64,000 nucleotides of DNA, taken from assembly GCF_036320965.1 (NCBI RefSeq), contig NC_092276.1, positions 5,975,782 to 6,039,781 of the forward strand, written 5' to 3'. A program made the position numbers and the translations under genes. The notes below the pieces were generated by a model that ran no database searches, was not told the origin of the DNA, and saw only the letters and a list, made by a program, of their open reading frames with translations. The DNA comes from Panulirus ornatus. Lineage: Eukaryota; Arthropoda; Malacostraca; Decapoda; Palinuridae. Numbering within the stretch: the first letter of the stretch is position 1; each line of letters opens with the position of its first letter. Positions 1 to 11,844 of the stretch are shown one piece after another.

Positions 1-990
1 TGTTGTCTATGAAAGAAGCAAATACGAAAAAAAAAGAGACTAATAACCAAAAACCAATTGAGTCAATCTGCATACTGAAACTAAGAGACTTATACATCAA
101 GAACAACATCAGTATGAAGCATACACTGCTGAAAAGATCAAAAGAAACACTAGAAGTTATGTCAATTAGTCCATTAATTGCAGAAAATGGTGACTTGGTT
201 CAAGACAACCAAGACATGACAAAGATTTTCAATGATTTATCTGCATCTGTCTTTACAAATGAAGGCACAACTTATGTCCCAAACCTTTTCTTTCTTTCTT
301 TCAAACTATTCGCCATTTCCCGCATTAGCGAGGTAGCGTTAAGAACAGAGGACTGGGCCTTTGAGGGAATACCCTCACCTGGCCCAATTCTCTGTTCCTT
401 CTTTTGGAAACTGTTCTGAAACATACTGATACAACAGTTGAGGACATATCATCAGCACTAAATGGAACAAACGTAAACAAAATGGATGGCCCTGAAAAAT
501 ACTATCCAATGTCAACATAAGGGGCCAAAAATGAGAGATAAACCCTTGACTGTTCTCAGTAAGTCACTTGCTATGGAGATAGTTCCAGAAGAGTGGAGGC
601 TTGCTAATGTAACTATGATATTCAAACAAGGTAATAAATTACCACCCTGAAATTATTGTCCAATCAGCTTAACATCTATTGCTGGTAAACTTGTGGAAAC
701 CCTCATTCAGAAAAAGTTTGCTAACCATTCTGTCATGTCTAACAAATGACAATAAAGAAGTTAATGCTATCTATGTGGATTTTCAAAAAGCATTTGATAC
801 AGTTTCAAATAAAATATTACTGATAAAAGTTAGGTCTCATGTATGCATACAGATAGGGTTGTATTTCTGTGGTTAGGAAACTGGCTAACTAGCCATAAAC
901 AGAGGAGTGATCTAGGGTCAAGCCTTAGAATGGTTAGATTTAATAAGAGTTTTGCCACAAGGATTACTCTTAGGACTAGATCTCTATCCC
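1..990 (+). pseudogene. Decayed CR1-like LINE fragment
   Basis: Plus-strand pieces in shifting frames resemble the linker and reverse transcriptase of CR1/L2-type LINEs: ENGDLVQDNQDMTKIFNDL followed by SVFTNEG (about 185-270), VPEEWRLANV (about 570-610), ISLTSIAGKLVETLIQ (about 665-710), IYVDFQKAFDTVSNKILL (about 770-825) and a remnant of the PQGLLLG block (about 950-980). Stops and frameshifts break it throughout, so it is a dead copy. A 5'-truncated short repeat (about 283-416) is inserted in it and a second one lies at its right end. The family is distinct from the RTE-like LINE that dominates the window. Clade assignment is by motif style only. Confidence 0.6.
283..416 (-). mobile_element. 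SINE-like repeat, 5'-truncated copy 1
   Basis: The plus strand reads a CT-rich stretch, then ACTATTCGCCATTTCCCGC, AGCGAGGTAGCGTTAAG, AACAGAGGACTGGGCCT and ends at TTCCTTCTTTTGGAAA. This is the 3' half of the short repeat, inverted. Orientation is defined by the LINE whose ends it shares. It lies inside the CR1-like remnant, so it is younger than that element. Confidence 0.8.
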
Positions 991-1004
991 ATACATATAT
1001 AATC

Positions 1005-1134
1005 TTTCTTTTCTTTTTTTCTTTCATACTATTCGCCATTTCCCGCGATAGCAAGGTAGCGTTAAGAACAGACGACTGGGCCTTTGAGGGAATATCCTCA
1101 CCTGGCCCACTTCTCTGTTCCTTCTTTTGGAAAA
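1005..1134 (-). mobile_element. SINE-like repeat, 5'-truncated copy 2
   Basis: Same 3'-half module as the copy at 283-416 (CGCCATTTCCCGC, GAGGGAATATCCTCACCTGG, TTCCTTCTTTTGGAAA), ending in an A run and an AT-rich stretch (1135-1167) that leads directly into a LINE copy. Confidence 0.8.
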
Positions 1135-1167
1135 TAAAAAAAAAATATATAATATATAATATATATA

Positions 1168-2340
1168 TATCGAGGATGTAAGGCATGTGTACGTGTAGGA
1201 AGAGAGGAAAGTGATTGGTTCTCAGTGAATGTAGGTTTGCAGCAGGGGTGTGTGATGTCTCCATGGTTGTTTAATTTGTTTATGGATGGAGTTGTTAGGG
1301 AGGTAAATGCAAGAGTTTTGGAAAGAGGGGCAAGTATGAAGTCTGTTGGGGATGAGAGAGCTTGGGAAGTGAGTCAGTTGTTGTTTGCTGATGATACAGC
1401 GCTGGTGGCTGATTCATGTGAGAAACTGCAGAAGCTGGTGACTGAGTTTGGTAAAGTGTGTGAAAGAAGAAAGTTAAGAATAAATGTGAATAAGAGCAAG
1501 GTAATTAGGTACAGTAGGGTTGAGGGTCAAGTCAATTGGGAGGTAAGTTTGAATGGAGAAAAACTGGAGGAAGTAAAGTGTTTTAGATATCTGGGAGTGG
1601 ATCTGGCAGTGGATGGAACCATGGAAGCGGAAGTAGATCATGGGGGGGGGGGGAATCCTGGGAGCCTTGAAGGATGTGTGGAAGTCGAGAACATTATCTC
1701 GGAAAGCAAAAATGGGTATGTTTGAAGGAATAGTGGTTCCAACAATGTTGTATGGTTGCGAGGCATGGGCTATGGATAGCGTTGTGCGCAGGAGGATGGA
1801 TGTGCTGGAAATGAGATGTTTGAGGACAATGTGTGGCGTGAGGTGGTTTGATCGAGTAAGTAATGTAAGGGTAAGAGAGATGTGTGGAAATTAAAAGAGC
1901 ATGGTTGAGAGAGCACAAGAAGGTGTTTTGAAATGGTTTGGGCACATGGAGAGAATGAGTGAGGAAAGATTGACCAAGAGGATATATGTGTCGGAGGTGG
2001 AGGGAACGAGGAGAAGTGAGAGACCAAATTGGAGGTGGAAAGATGGAGTGAAAAAGACTTTGTGTGATCGGGGCCTGAACATGCAGGAGGGTGAAAGGAG
2101 GGCAAGGAATAGAGTGAATTGGATCGATGTGGTATACCGGGGTTGACGTGCTGTCAGTGGATTGAATCAGGGCATGTTAAGCGTCTGGGGTGAACCATGG
2201 AAAGCTGTGTGGGTATGTATATTTGCGTGTGTGGACGTATGTATATACATGTGTATGGGGGTGGGTTGGGCCATTTCTTTCGTCTGTTTCCTTGTGCTAC
2301 CTCGCAAACGCGGGAGACAGCAACAAAGCAAAAAAAAAAA
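1168..2340 (+). mobile_element. RTE-like LINE copy, 5'-truncated, subfamily B
   Basis: Begins in the RT domain just before the block encoding GLQQGCVMSPWLFNLFMDGV, keeps FADDTALVAD (about 1387) and the C-terminal block with SEERLTKRIYVSEVEGTRR. A 10-base G run at 1641-1650 shifts the frame, and an extra base at about 1890 breaks it again. Coding ends in the subfamily B stop (GGTTGA at 2141-2146), followed by the short 3' UTR, the terminal GCTACCTCGCAAACGCGGGA core and an A-rich tail. Not functional. Confidence 0.9.
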
Positions 2341-3683
2341 ATATATATATAAAATATAATATATAATAAAAAAGGGGGTGACTGTATTGTTGACTGGTTG
2401 GTAAAGTTATCTAATGTATGTATGATTCATGGTGAGGTACCTGAGGATTGGCGGAATGCTTGCATAGTGCCATTGTACAAAGGCAAAGAGGACAAAGGCG
2501 AGTGCTCAAATTACAGAGGTATAAGTTTGTCGAGTATTCCTGGGAAATTATATGGGAGGGTATTGATTGAGAGGGTGAAGGCATGTACAGAACATCAGAT
2601 TGGGGAAGAGCAGTGTGGTTCCAGAAGTGGTAGAGGATGTGTGGATCAGGTGTTTGCTTTGAGGAATGTATGTGAGAAATACTTAGAAAAGCAAATGGAT
2701 TTGTATGTAGCATTTATGGATCAGGAGAAGGAATATGACAGAGTTGATAGAGATGCTCTGTGGAAGGTATTAAGAATATATGGTGTGGGAGGCAAGTTGT
2801 TAGAAGCAGTGAAAAGTTTTTATCGAGGATGTAAGGCATGTGTACATGTAGGAAGAGAGGAAAGTGATTGGTTCTCAGTAAATGTAGGCTTGCGGCAGGG
2901 GTGTGTGATGTCTCCATGGTTGTTTAATTTGTTTATGGATGGGGTTGTTAGGGAGGTGAATGCAAGAGTTTTGGAAAGAGGGGCAAGTATGCAGTATGTT
3001 GGGGATGAGAGAGCTTGGGAAGTGAGTCAGTTGTTGTTCGCTGATGATACAGCGCTGGTGGCTGATTCATAAGAGAAACTGCAGAAGCTGGTGACTGAGT
3101 TTGGTAAAGTGTGTGAAAGAAGATAGTTGAGAGTAAATGTGAATAAGAGCAAGGTTATTAGGTACAGTAGGGTTGAGGGTCAAGTCAATTGGGAGGTAAG
3201 TTTGAATGGAGAAAAACTGGAGGAAGTGAAGTGTTTTAGATATCTGGGAGTGGATTTGGCAGCGGATGGAACCATGGAAGTGGAAATGAATCATAGGATG
3301 GGGGAGGGGGCGAAAATTCTGGGAGCCTTGAAGAATGTGTGGAAGTCAAGAACATTATCTCAGAAAGCAAAAATGGATATGTTTGAAGGAATAGTGGTTC
3401 CAACAATGTTGTATGGTTACGGGGCGTGGGCTATGGAGAGAGTTGTGCCCAGGAGGGTGGATGTGCTGGAAATGAGATGTTTGAGGACAGTATGTGGTGT
3501 GAGGTGGTTTGATCGAGTAAGTAATGTAAGGGTAAGAGAGGTGTGTGGTAATAAAAAGAGTGTGGTTGAGAGAGCAGAAGAGGGTGTTTTGAAATGGTTC
3601 GGTCACATGGAGAGAATGAGTGAGGAAAGATTGACCAAGAGGATATATGTGTCAGAGGTGGAGGGAACGAGGAGAAGTGGGAG

Positions 3684-3751
3684 ACCAAATTGGAGGTGGA
3701 AAGATGGAGTGAAGAAGACCAAATTGGAGGTGGAAAGATGGAGTGAAGAAG
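3684..3751 (+). repeat. 34-bp tandem duplication inside a LINE
   Basis: ACCAAATTGGAGGTGGAAAG and the 14 bases after it occur twice in direct succession. The second unit shifts the LINE frame. No other copy in the window has it. Confidence 0.9.
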
Positions 3752-3830
3752 ATTTTGAGTGATCGGGGCCTGAACATGCAGAAGGGTGAAAGGCGTGCAA
3801 TGAATAGAGTGAATTGGAACAATGTGGTAT

Positions 3831-3972
3831 TTTTTTGTCTTTCGTACTATTCGCCATTTCCCGTGTTAGCGAGGTAGCATTAAGAGCAGAGGACTGAGCC
3901 TTTGAGGGAATATCCTCACTTAGCCCCCTTCTCTGTTCCTTCTATAGGAAAATTAAAAAAAAAAAAAGAGAG
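3831..3972 (-). mobile_element. SINE-like repeat, 5'-truncated copy 3
   Basis: The inverted 3' half of the short repeat lies between the LINE coding end (GTGGTAT) and its 3' UTR (GTAAACCATGG). It ends in an A run and GAGAGG, the start of the LINE-derived head. The LINE sequence between the two flanks is absent, so the insertion came with a target deletion or a template switch. Confidence 0.8.
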
Positions 3973-4371
3973 GGTAAACCATGGGAATTTTTGTGGGGCC
4001 TGTATGTGGAAAGGGAGCTGTGGTTTCAGTGCATTATACATGACAGCTAGAGACTGAATGTGAACAAATGTGGCCTTTGTTGTCTTTTTCTAGCGCTACC
4101 TCGCACACATGCGGGGGAAGGGGGTTGTCATATCATGTGTAACAGGGTGGCGATGAGAGTGAATAAACGCAGACAGTATGAATTGTGTACATGTGTACAT
4201 GTCTGTGTGTATATATATGTATACGTTGAGATGTATAGGTATGTATATGTGTGTGTGTGGACGTGTATGTATACACATGTGTATGTGGGTGGGTTGGACC
4301 ATTTTTTCGTCTGTTTCCTTGCGCTACCTCGCTAATGCGGGAGACAGCAACAAAGTATGATAAAAAAAAAA

Positions 4372-5979
4372 TAATATACATACACAGACATATACATATA
4401 TACACATTTACATACTCATACTTGCTGCCCTCATCCATTCCCGTTGTCACCCTGCAATACATGAAATGGCACACCCCTCCCCCTGCACGCATGCAAGGTA
4501 GCGCTAGGAAAAGACAACAAAGGCCACATTCATTCACACTCAGTCTCTCACTGTTATGTGTAATGCAGCGAAACCACAGCTCTCTTTCCAAATCCAGGAC
4601 GCTTAAAATTTGTCTTGCGACCATATAATATTGTTGGAACTACCACTCTTTCAAACATTCCCATTTTTGGTCTCTGAGATAACGTTCTCTCCTTCCACAC
4701 ATTCTTCAGTGCTACCAAGACCTTTGCTACCCCCACCCTGTGACTCCCTTCCACTTCCATGGTTCCATTTGCTTCTAAGTCCACTCCCAGATATCTAAAA
4801 CACTTCACTCCCTCCAATTTTTCTCCATTCAAACTTTCATTCCAATTTACTTGACCCTCAACCCTACTGAACCTAATACCCTTGCTCTTATTCACATTTA
4901 TTCTCAACTTTTTCCTTTCACACACTTTTCCAAACCCAGTCACCAACTTCTGCAGTTTCTCACATGAATCAGCCACTAGAGCTGTATCATCAGTGAACAA
5001 CAGCTGACTCACTTCCCAGGCCCTCTCACCCCCAACAGACTGCATACCCACCCCTCTCTCCAAAACTCTTGCATTTACCTCCCTATCATTCCATCCATAA
5101 ACAAATTAGACAACCCTGGAGACATCACACACTCCTGCCACAGATCGACCTTTACTAGGAACCAATCACTCTCCTCTCTTCCTACCCGTACACATACCTT
5201 ACATCCTCAGTAAAAACTATTCACTGCTTCTAGCAACTTACCTCCCACACCATATACTCTTACGACCTTCCACAGAGCATCTCTATCAACCCTAATATAT
5301 GCCTTCTCCAGATCTATAAATGCTACAAACAAATCCATCTGTCTTTCAGAGTATTTCTCACATACATTCTTTAAAGCAAACACCTGATCTACACATCATC
5401 TACCACTTCGGAACCCACACTGCTCCTCCCCAATCTAACGCTCTGTAAGTGCCTTCACCCTCTCAATCAGTGCCCTCCCATATAATTTCCCAGGAATACT
5501 CAACAAACTTATGCTCTGTAGTTTGAACACTCACCTTTATCACCTTTGCCTTTGTACAATGGCACTATGCATGCATTCCATCAATCCTCAAGCACTTCAC
5601 CATGATCCATACATATATCTAATATCCTTACCAACCAATCAACAACACAGTCAAACCCTTTCTTAATAAATTCTACTGCAATACCATCCAAACCTGCTGC
5701 CTTTCCTGATATCATCTTCCGCAAAGCTTTCACTACCTCTTCTTTCTTAACCAAGCCATTTTCCCTGATCCTCTCACTTCACACAACACCCTGACCAAAA
5801 CACCCTACATCTGCCACTCTATTATCAAACACATCCAACAAACCTTCAAAATACTCACTCCATCTCCTTCTCACTTCATCACTACCTGTTAATACTTCCC
5901 TCCCTTCAACGATGTTCCCATTTATTCTCTTTTCTTACGCATGTTATTTACCTACTTCCAAAACACCTTTTTATTCTCC
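4372..5979 (-). mobile_element. RTE-like LINE copy, old, subfamily A, rearranged
   Basis: Minus-strand copy whose internal 3' UTR (4372-4600) is joined directly to RT-thumb sequence at about 4600-4620, losing the C-terminal domain. RT motifs include a TDDTALVAD variant (about 4990). It ends upstream at sequence of the linker between EN and RT (5979). Several stops are present. It meets the plus-strand copy at 2366-4371 tail to tail. Confidence 0.85.
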
Positions 5980-6345
5980 AAGGATCAGCAGTGGACTCAA
6001 ACATTACCTGGGAATTCAAATGAGAACAGGAACAACTGCATTATTAATCAATGATATTGGCAATCAATAGTACTATGTCAACTGACTTTTAAAGCAGTTT
6101 ACATACTAACAGTGTCAATGTGGACTAAACTCTGAAATTTTGCCTACCCTGAAAGGTGATGTTCGGCACACATCAGTATTCTGTTCATGAGACAACTAGT
6201 GCCTTGTAAAGTCATAAGGGGTTTTACCTCTCTTACTCTGAAGGTCATTAAAATCAAACCTATCCTCTTTTTGGAAGAGGCAGTTGTTTCTATATTCTAT
6301 TTGCTATAAGTAAGATGACAGTACATTTCTTTCCTTTTTTTTTTT
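5980..6345. other. Intronic sequence without recognised feature
   Basis: AT-rich, no convincing reading frame, repeat core or RNA gene seen. Confidence 0.5.
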
Positions 6346-6587
6346 TTTTAAACTATTCGCCATTTCCCGCATTAGCGAGGTAGCGTTAAGAACAGAGGAC
6401 TGGGCCTTTTTTGGAATATCCTCACCTGGCCCCCTCTGTTCCTTCTTTTGGAAAAAAAAAAAAAAAATAAAAAACGAGAGGGGAGGATTTCCAGCCCCCC
6501 GCTCCCTCCCCTTTTAGTCGCCTTCTACAACACGCAGGGAATACATGGGAAGTATTCTTAATCCCCTATCCCCAGGGATAATATTAT
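6346..6587 (-). mobile_element. SINE-like repeat, full-length copy
   Basis: A complete copy, inverted. In sense order it has CCCTGGGGATAGGGGA, GTAGAAGGCGACTAAAAGGG, GGCTGGAAATCCTCCCCTC, a T-rich joint, TTTTCCAAAAGAAGGAACAG, GGCCCAGTCCTCTGTTCTTA, then ACGCTACCTCGCTAATGCGG and a tail GCGAATAGTTT. The head (about 105 bp) is homologous to the LINE 5' UTR and the last 35 bp resemble the LINE 3' end. It shows no open frame and no clear A and B boxes. Confidence 0.88.
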
Positions 6588-8150
<1,563 letters not shown>

Positions 8151-9065
8151 AGAAGCTGGTGACGGAGTTTGGTAAAGTGTGTGGAAGAAGAAAGTTAAGA
8201 GTAAATGTGAATAAGAGCAAGGTTATTAGGTACAGTAGGGTTGAGGGTCAAGTAAATTGGGAGGTGAGTTTGAATGGAGAAAAACTGGAGGAAGTGAAGT
8301 GTTTTAGATATCTGGGAGTGGATCTGGCAGCGGATGGAACCATGGAAGCGGAAGTGGATCATAGGGTGGGGGAGGGGGCGAAAATTCTGGGGGCCTTGAA
8401 GAATGTGTGGAAGTCAAGAACATTATCTCGGAAAGCAAAAATGGGTATGTCTGAAGGAATAGTGGTTCCAACAATGTTGTATGGTTGCGAGGCGTGGGCT
8501 ATGGATAGAGTTGTGCGCAGGAGGATGGATGTGCTGGAAATGAGATGTTTGAGGACAATGTGTGGTGTGAGGTGGTTTGATCGAGTGAGTAACGTAAGGG
8601 TAAGAGAGATGTGTGGAAATAAAAAGAGCGTGGTTGAGAGAGCAGAAGAGGGTGTTTTGAAGTGGTTTGGGCACATGGAGAGAGTGAGTAAGGAAAGATT
8701 GACCAAGAGGATATATGTGTCGGAGGTGGAGGGAACGAGGAGAAGAGGGAGACCAAATTGGAGGTGGAAAGATGGAGTGAAAAAGATTTTGTGTGATCGG
8801 GGCCTGAACATGCAGGAGGGTGAAAGGAGGGCAAGGAATAGAGTGAATTGGAGCGATGTGGTATACCGGGGTTGACGTGCTGTCAGTGGATTGAATCAAG
8901 GCATGTGAAGCGTCTGGGGTAAACCATGGAAAGCTGTGTAGGTATGTATATTTGCGTGTGTGGACGTGTGTATGTACATGTGTATGGGGGGGGGGTTGGG
9001 CCATTTCTTTCGTCTGTTTCCTTGCGCTACCTCGCAAACGCGGGAGACAGCGACAAAGTATAAAA

Positions 9066-9083
<18 letters not shown>
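8151..9083 (+). mobile_element. RTE-like LINE copy, 5'-truncated, subfamily B, right arm of inverted pair
   Basis: Begins at AGAAGCTGGTGAC in the RT thumb and runs open to the subfamily B stop (GGTTGA, about 8871), then the short 3' UTR and a 22-base A run. Its sequence mirrors 6981-7913, including CGRRKLRVN and RGRP variants, so the two copies form a palindrome with arms of about 930 bp around a 237-bp spacer. Confidence 0.92.
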
Positions 9084-9116
<33 letters not shown>

Positions 9117-9120
9117 ATAT
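9083..9120. repeat. (TA)n microsatellite
   Basis: TA run following the poly-A tail of the right arm; it mirrors the (AT)n at 6894-6980 on the other side of the inverted pair. Confidence 0.95.
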
Positions 9121-10456
9121 GTAATATAAATATATTCAAATTTATTTACATATCTGCTTATTTATACCTCTGTATATGTATCATCTATTAAGCAACCCCA
9201 GTCATCCCTCCTATGGGGCTCCTGCAGCTTCAGTGCTGCAGCACAATCAGCAGCAGAGATGATGGACTCATTTGGAGTGATGATACAACCTTGCCAAAGA
9301 TGACTTTTCACTTGTGGTGTGACCCCATGCAAGTGGAGTCTGGTCATTTTACTGTGTATTTATTTTGTTAGTGTTGTGTTTAGTGGGGATGTGGATGGTC
9401 ACACGAGTAGGACCCCTTTCTGAAAGGGTCCTGTTGTTACCCTGTGACCCTTTTCCATGGAGCTCATGCAGCTTTAAGACTTTCCTATATTCAGTAGCAG
9501 GAATAGAATGGATCATTTTAAAAATCTGATAATTTTTTAACCATACTGTACTCTTTCATCAACTGACAATGATACAGCCTTGACAAAGAGGATTTTTTGC
9601 TTATGGTGTAACCTCTAACATGAGTCGGTTAACACCATTATTACTTACTTACTGCCTCAGAAGTCCTTTGTGTCTTTATGAAACACCTGCAACACTTGGA
9701 AAGCTGGCCATATCCACTGGATGGGACTATGGGTTGTAAAGTGTTGTGAATCTGTGTATGTGTCTATGTAGGGAGACTGCTGTTCAGGTGAGCAGTAAGT
9801 GGTCAGTGTCTTTGTTGTAGAAGTTGTCACCTGGGCATGAGGGTCCTATGATATTTTGAATAGGTATATGTAGTGTAGTAGGGATGGGTAATTCCCTGAG
9901 CAGAGACATGAGAGTGTGAGTTGTATATGCCTGGGGAGTTTGGTTTTAGGCGAGATTGTTTATGACCTAATTGGGAGGGTAGTTGTTTAGAAATTGTCTG
10001 GTCATTTTACTATTTGTTTTATTTTGTTAGTTTTCTTTCCTAAGGTCTTTTATATTGCTCTCCCAGAATATGACAGCATTTGTTTCTGGTCAGTATTTCA
10101 TCTTATTACTTCCTTAACTTCCTCTACAACAGAGAAGTTGAAATGCTTCACCATTAGTGTCTTCTACAAACAAAATTTCCAGTTTCCTACATATATATAT
10201 ATCTACCTAAGAGTATCTACCTACAATGAAATTGTGCCATGTTGGCAAGGCTGGCATGTGATGCTCAACATGCTACAGAATACAGACACTTCCCAAAATT
10301 ACTGCATCTCTTCATCAGTATTGAAAATAAAGCAAGATGAATTCTAATTGCAAAGTCTACTTTTACCAACCTGTGTTTAGCTATCATTTTGTAAAGAAGA
10401 TGCATATATCACAGACAAAAAAAAGTTCATTGGTTAACTAAACATTTCTTACTGAC
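9121..10456. repeat. Intron with diverged direct repeats, no gene
   Basis: Two diverged direct copies of an unknown unit lie at about 9204-9375 and 9430-9640. They share TCCTGCAGCTTCAGTGCTG versus TCATGCAGCTTTAAGACT, and GATACAACCTTGCCAAAGA versus GATACAGCCTTGACAAAGA. TCTGGTCATTTTACT recurs at 9338 and 9997. No coding potential is recognised. Confidence 0.45.
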
Positions 10457-10603
10457 CAAATGTTCCAATTTTTTGCGACGTAAGAGAGGTTGTTCTTGTA
10501 AAACAGAATCAGCCAGCACATTCAGAGTTGCTTCAACCTGAGTCAGAGTCTGCTGTAAAGGACCCACATCACCACTGGCAGCTGCTGACAAACCAGCTTC
10601 AAC
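10457..10603 (-). CDS. DYNC1H1: Cytoplasmic dynein heavy chain, exon H (last visible)
   Basis: Eighth and last visible exon, 147 nt, 49 codons, phase 0 at both ends. The acceptor is GATATTTCAG|GTTGAAG and the donor CATTTG|GTCAGTAAG. It encodes [40 protein letters not shown] and LRRKKLEHL. The [14 protein letters not shown](R/K)KLEHL motif lies shortly before AAA1 in dynein 1. The next exon should continue into the segment leading to AAA1 with its GPAGTGKTE P-loop. No such sequence occurs between 1 and 10456 on the minus strand, so the following intron exceeds 10.4 kb and the motor domain is outside the window. Confidence 0.95.
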
Positions 10604-10780
10604 CTGAAATATCATGAATTCTTTGATGTCCACATTTAGCTTAACAACTACAAAATCCAAGCAATGTTACACAACATTCATATTTCATAATGATAAAGCT
10701 AATTCTCAAAATGCATGTGAAAAACACACACAATAATTCCTTTTAAACAGTGTTTTGAAAAATCAAATATATTTTCCTAC

Positions 10781-11011
10781 CTCTTCACTCCACGAGATCT
10801 GTGCAGCCAGCACAACAAGTTGTGCCTGGTATTTATCACACCACTGAAGGTAGCTCTCTGTATCAATGGGGCCATGTTTGAACTGCTTGATATCTGCAAC
10901 AGCTGATGCCAAATTCTGAGCAAGAGTCATTCTCATCTCATGTTCCACTTGCTTAAGCCACTCATTGATCTTAGGATAGTCTACTGTTGACACCACCTTA
11001 TTGAATGGTAC
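10781..11011 (-). CDS. DYNC1H1: Cytoplasmic dynein heavy chain, exon G (linker)
   Basis: Seventh exon, 231 nt, exactly 77 codons, phase 0 at both ends. The acceptor is TTCTTCAG|GTACCA and the donor GAAGAG|GTAGGA. It encodes VPFNKVVSTVDYPKINEWLK, an acidic helix region with EMRMTLAQNLASAVADIKQF, and ends WCDKYQAQLVVLAAQISWSE plus Glu. PKINEWL.(L/Q)VE.EMR and the DKYQAQLVVL..QI.W.E block are family hallmarks. This is the C-terminal part of the linker. The following intron is only 177 bp (10604-10780), the shortest in the window, and shows no repeat. Confidence 0.96.
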
Positions 11012-11590
11012 CTGAAGAATACAAAGAGCACAAAAGTCACTTATAAATACATGGGTGAATGGTATCTGAGAAAACATGTTCTGAAAACTTGATAAATGTA
11101 TGGGTGAATGGTACCTGAAAAAAACAAAGAGCCCTAAAATCTGTTAATCAATATCTTGGTAACAAATATGATACCAGAAGTTATGAAATCAAGATTTAAG
11201 ACTGATTCACGATACAGCAGTAATTTATTTAAGAATCATAATATAATCTTTGTCATGGCATTTAACTTTATAAACCAAAACTGCAATATATCAAGACAAC
11301 TACAAATGCTGGCTTTGGAATTTGACTCACATATTATTTCCTTATGAGAATTCTAATACAGCACCCACAAAAAGTACTGTACCATCATTTTCACATAAAA
11401 TCTTGCATTACCATTAAGAAGCATACAAGCTTTGAAAGCATATTAAAGATACAACCTTATTAGGATATACAGATAAGGCATCATAAAGCAAAATACTTGG
11501 AAGCACACCTCCAGGACTTACTGTTTGAAAAAAAAAAAAATAATACTAATAACTAATAATAACAATAACAATAATAATAACTAACAATTT
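11012..11590. other. Intronic sequence without recognised feature
   Basis: First part of the large intron beside exon G. A GGTGAATGGTA(T/C)CTGA motif recurs at 11052 and 11104, a short duplication next to the splice acceptor of exon G. Nothing else recognised. Confidence 0.5.
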
Positions 11591-11816
11591 TTTCATACAC
11601 ATTCACCATTTCCTGTGTTAGCGAGGCAGCATTAAAAGCAGAGGACTGAGCCTTTGAGGTAATATCCTCGCTTGGCCCCCATCTCTGTTCCTTCTTTTGG
11701 AAACTAAAAATGGGAAGGGAGGATTTCCAGCCCCCAGCTCCCTCCCCTTTTAGTCGCCTTCTACGACACGCAGGGAATACATGGGAAGTATTCTTTCTCT
11801 CCCATCCCCAGGGATG
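11591..11816 (-). mobile_element. SINE-like repeat, near full-length copy
   Basis: An inverted copy with a diverged 3' core (CACCATTTCCTGTGTTAGCG) and an intact head (GAAGGCGACTAAAAGGGGAG, GGGGCTGGAAATCCTCC, ending CCCCAGGGATGA on the plus strand). It is followed by (TAA)n and a LINE copy. Confidence 0.85.
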
Positions 11817-11844
11817 ACAATAATAATAACAATAATAATAAAAA

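Larger units (their letters stand above)
2366..4371 (+). mobile_element. RTE-like LINE copy, subfamily A, interrupted by a SINE-like repeat
   Basis: Starts at KKGGDCIVDWL-type sequence inside the A/T tail of the copy before it. Contains RT blocks to 3062, a stop in place of Cys after FADDTALVADS (3070), and the C-terminal domain. A 34-bp tandem duplication (3684-3717 and 3718-3751) shifts the frame near the end. The 3' UTR is the long type with AATAAA (about 4163) and resumes at 3973 after a short repeat. About 55 bp around the stop codon is missing at that insertion. The tail is at about 4358-4371. Confidence 0.88.

Noticed and set aside
4060..4335. Cys- and Tyr-rich small frames (MCVCVYIY style) at 4060, 14662, 16666, 20182, 38116 and 63085
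   Set aside because: They are translations of the TGTATG/ATACAC-rich LINE 3' UTR, seen in every copy and in all frames.
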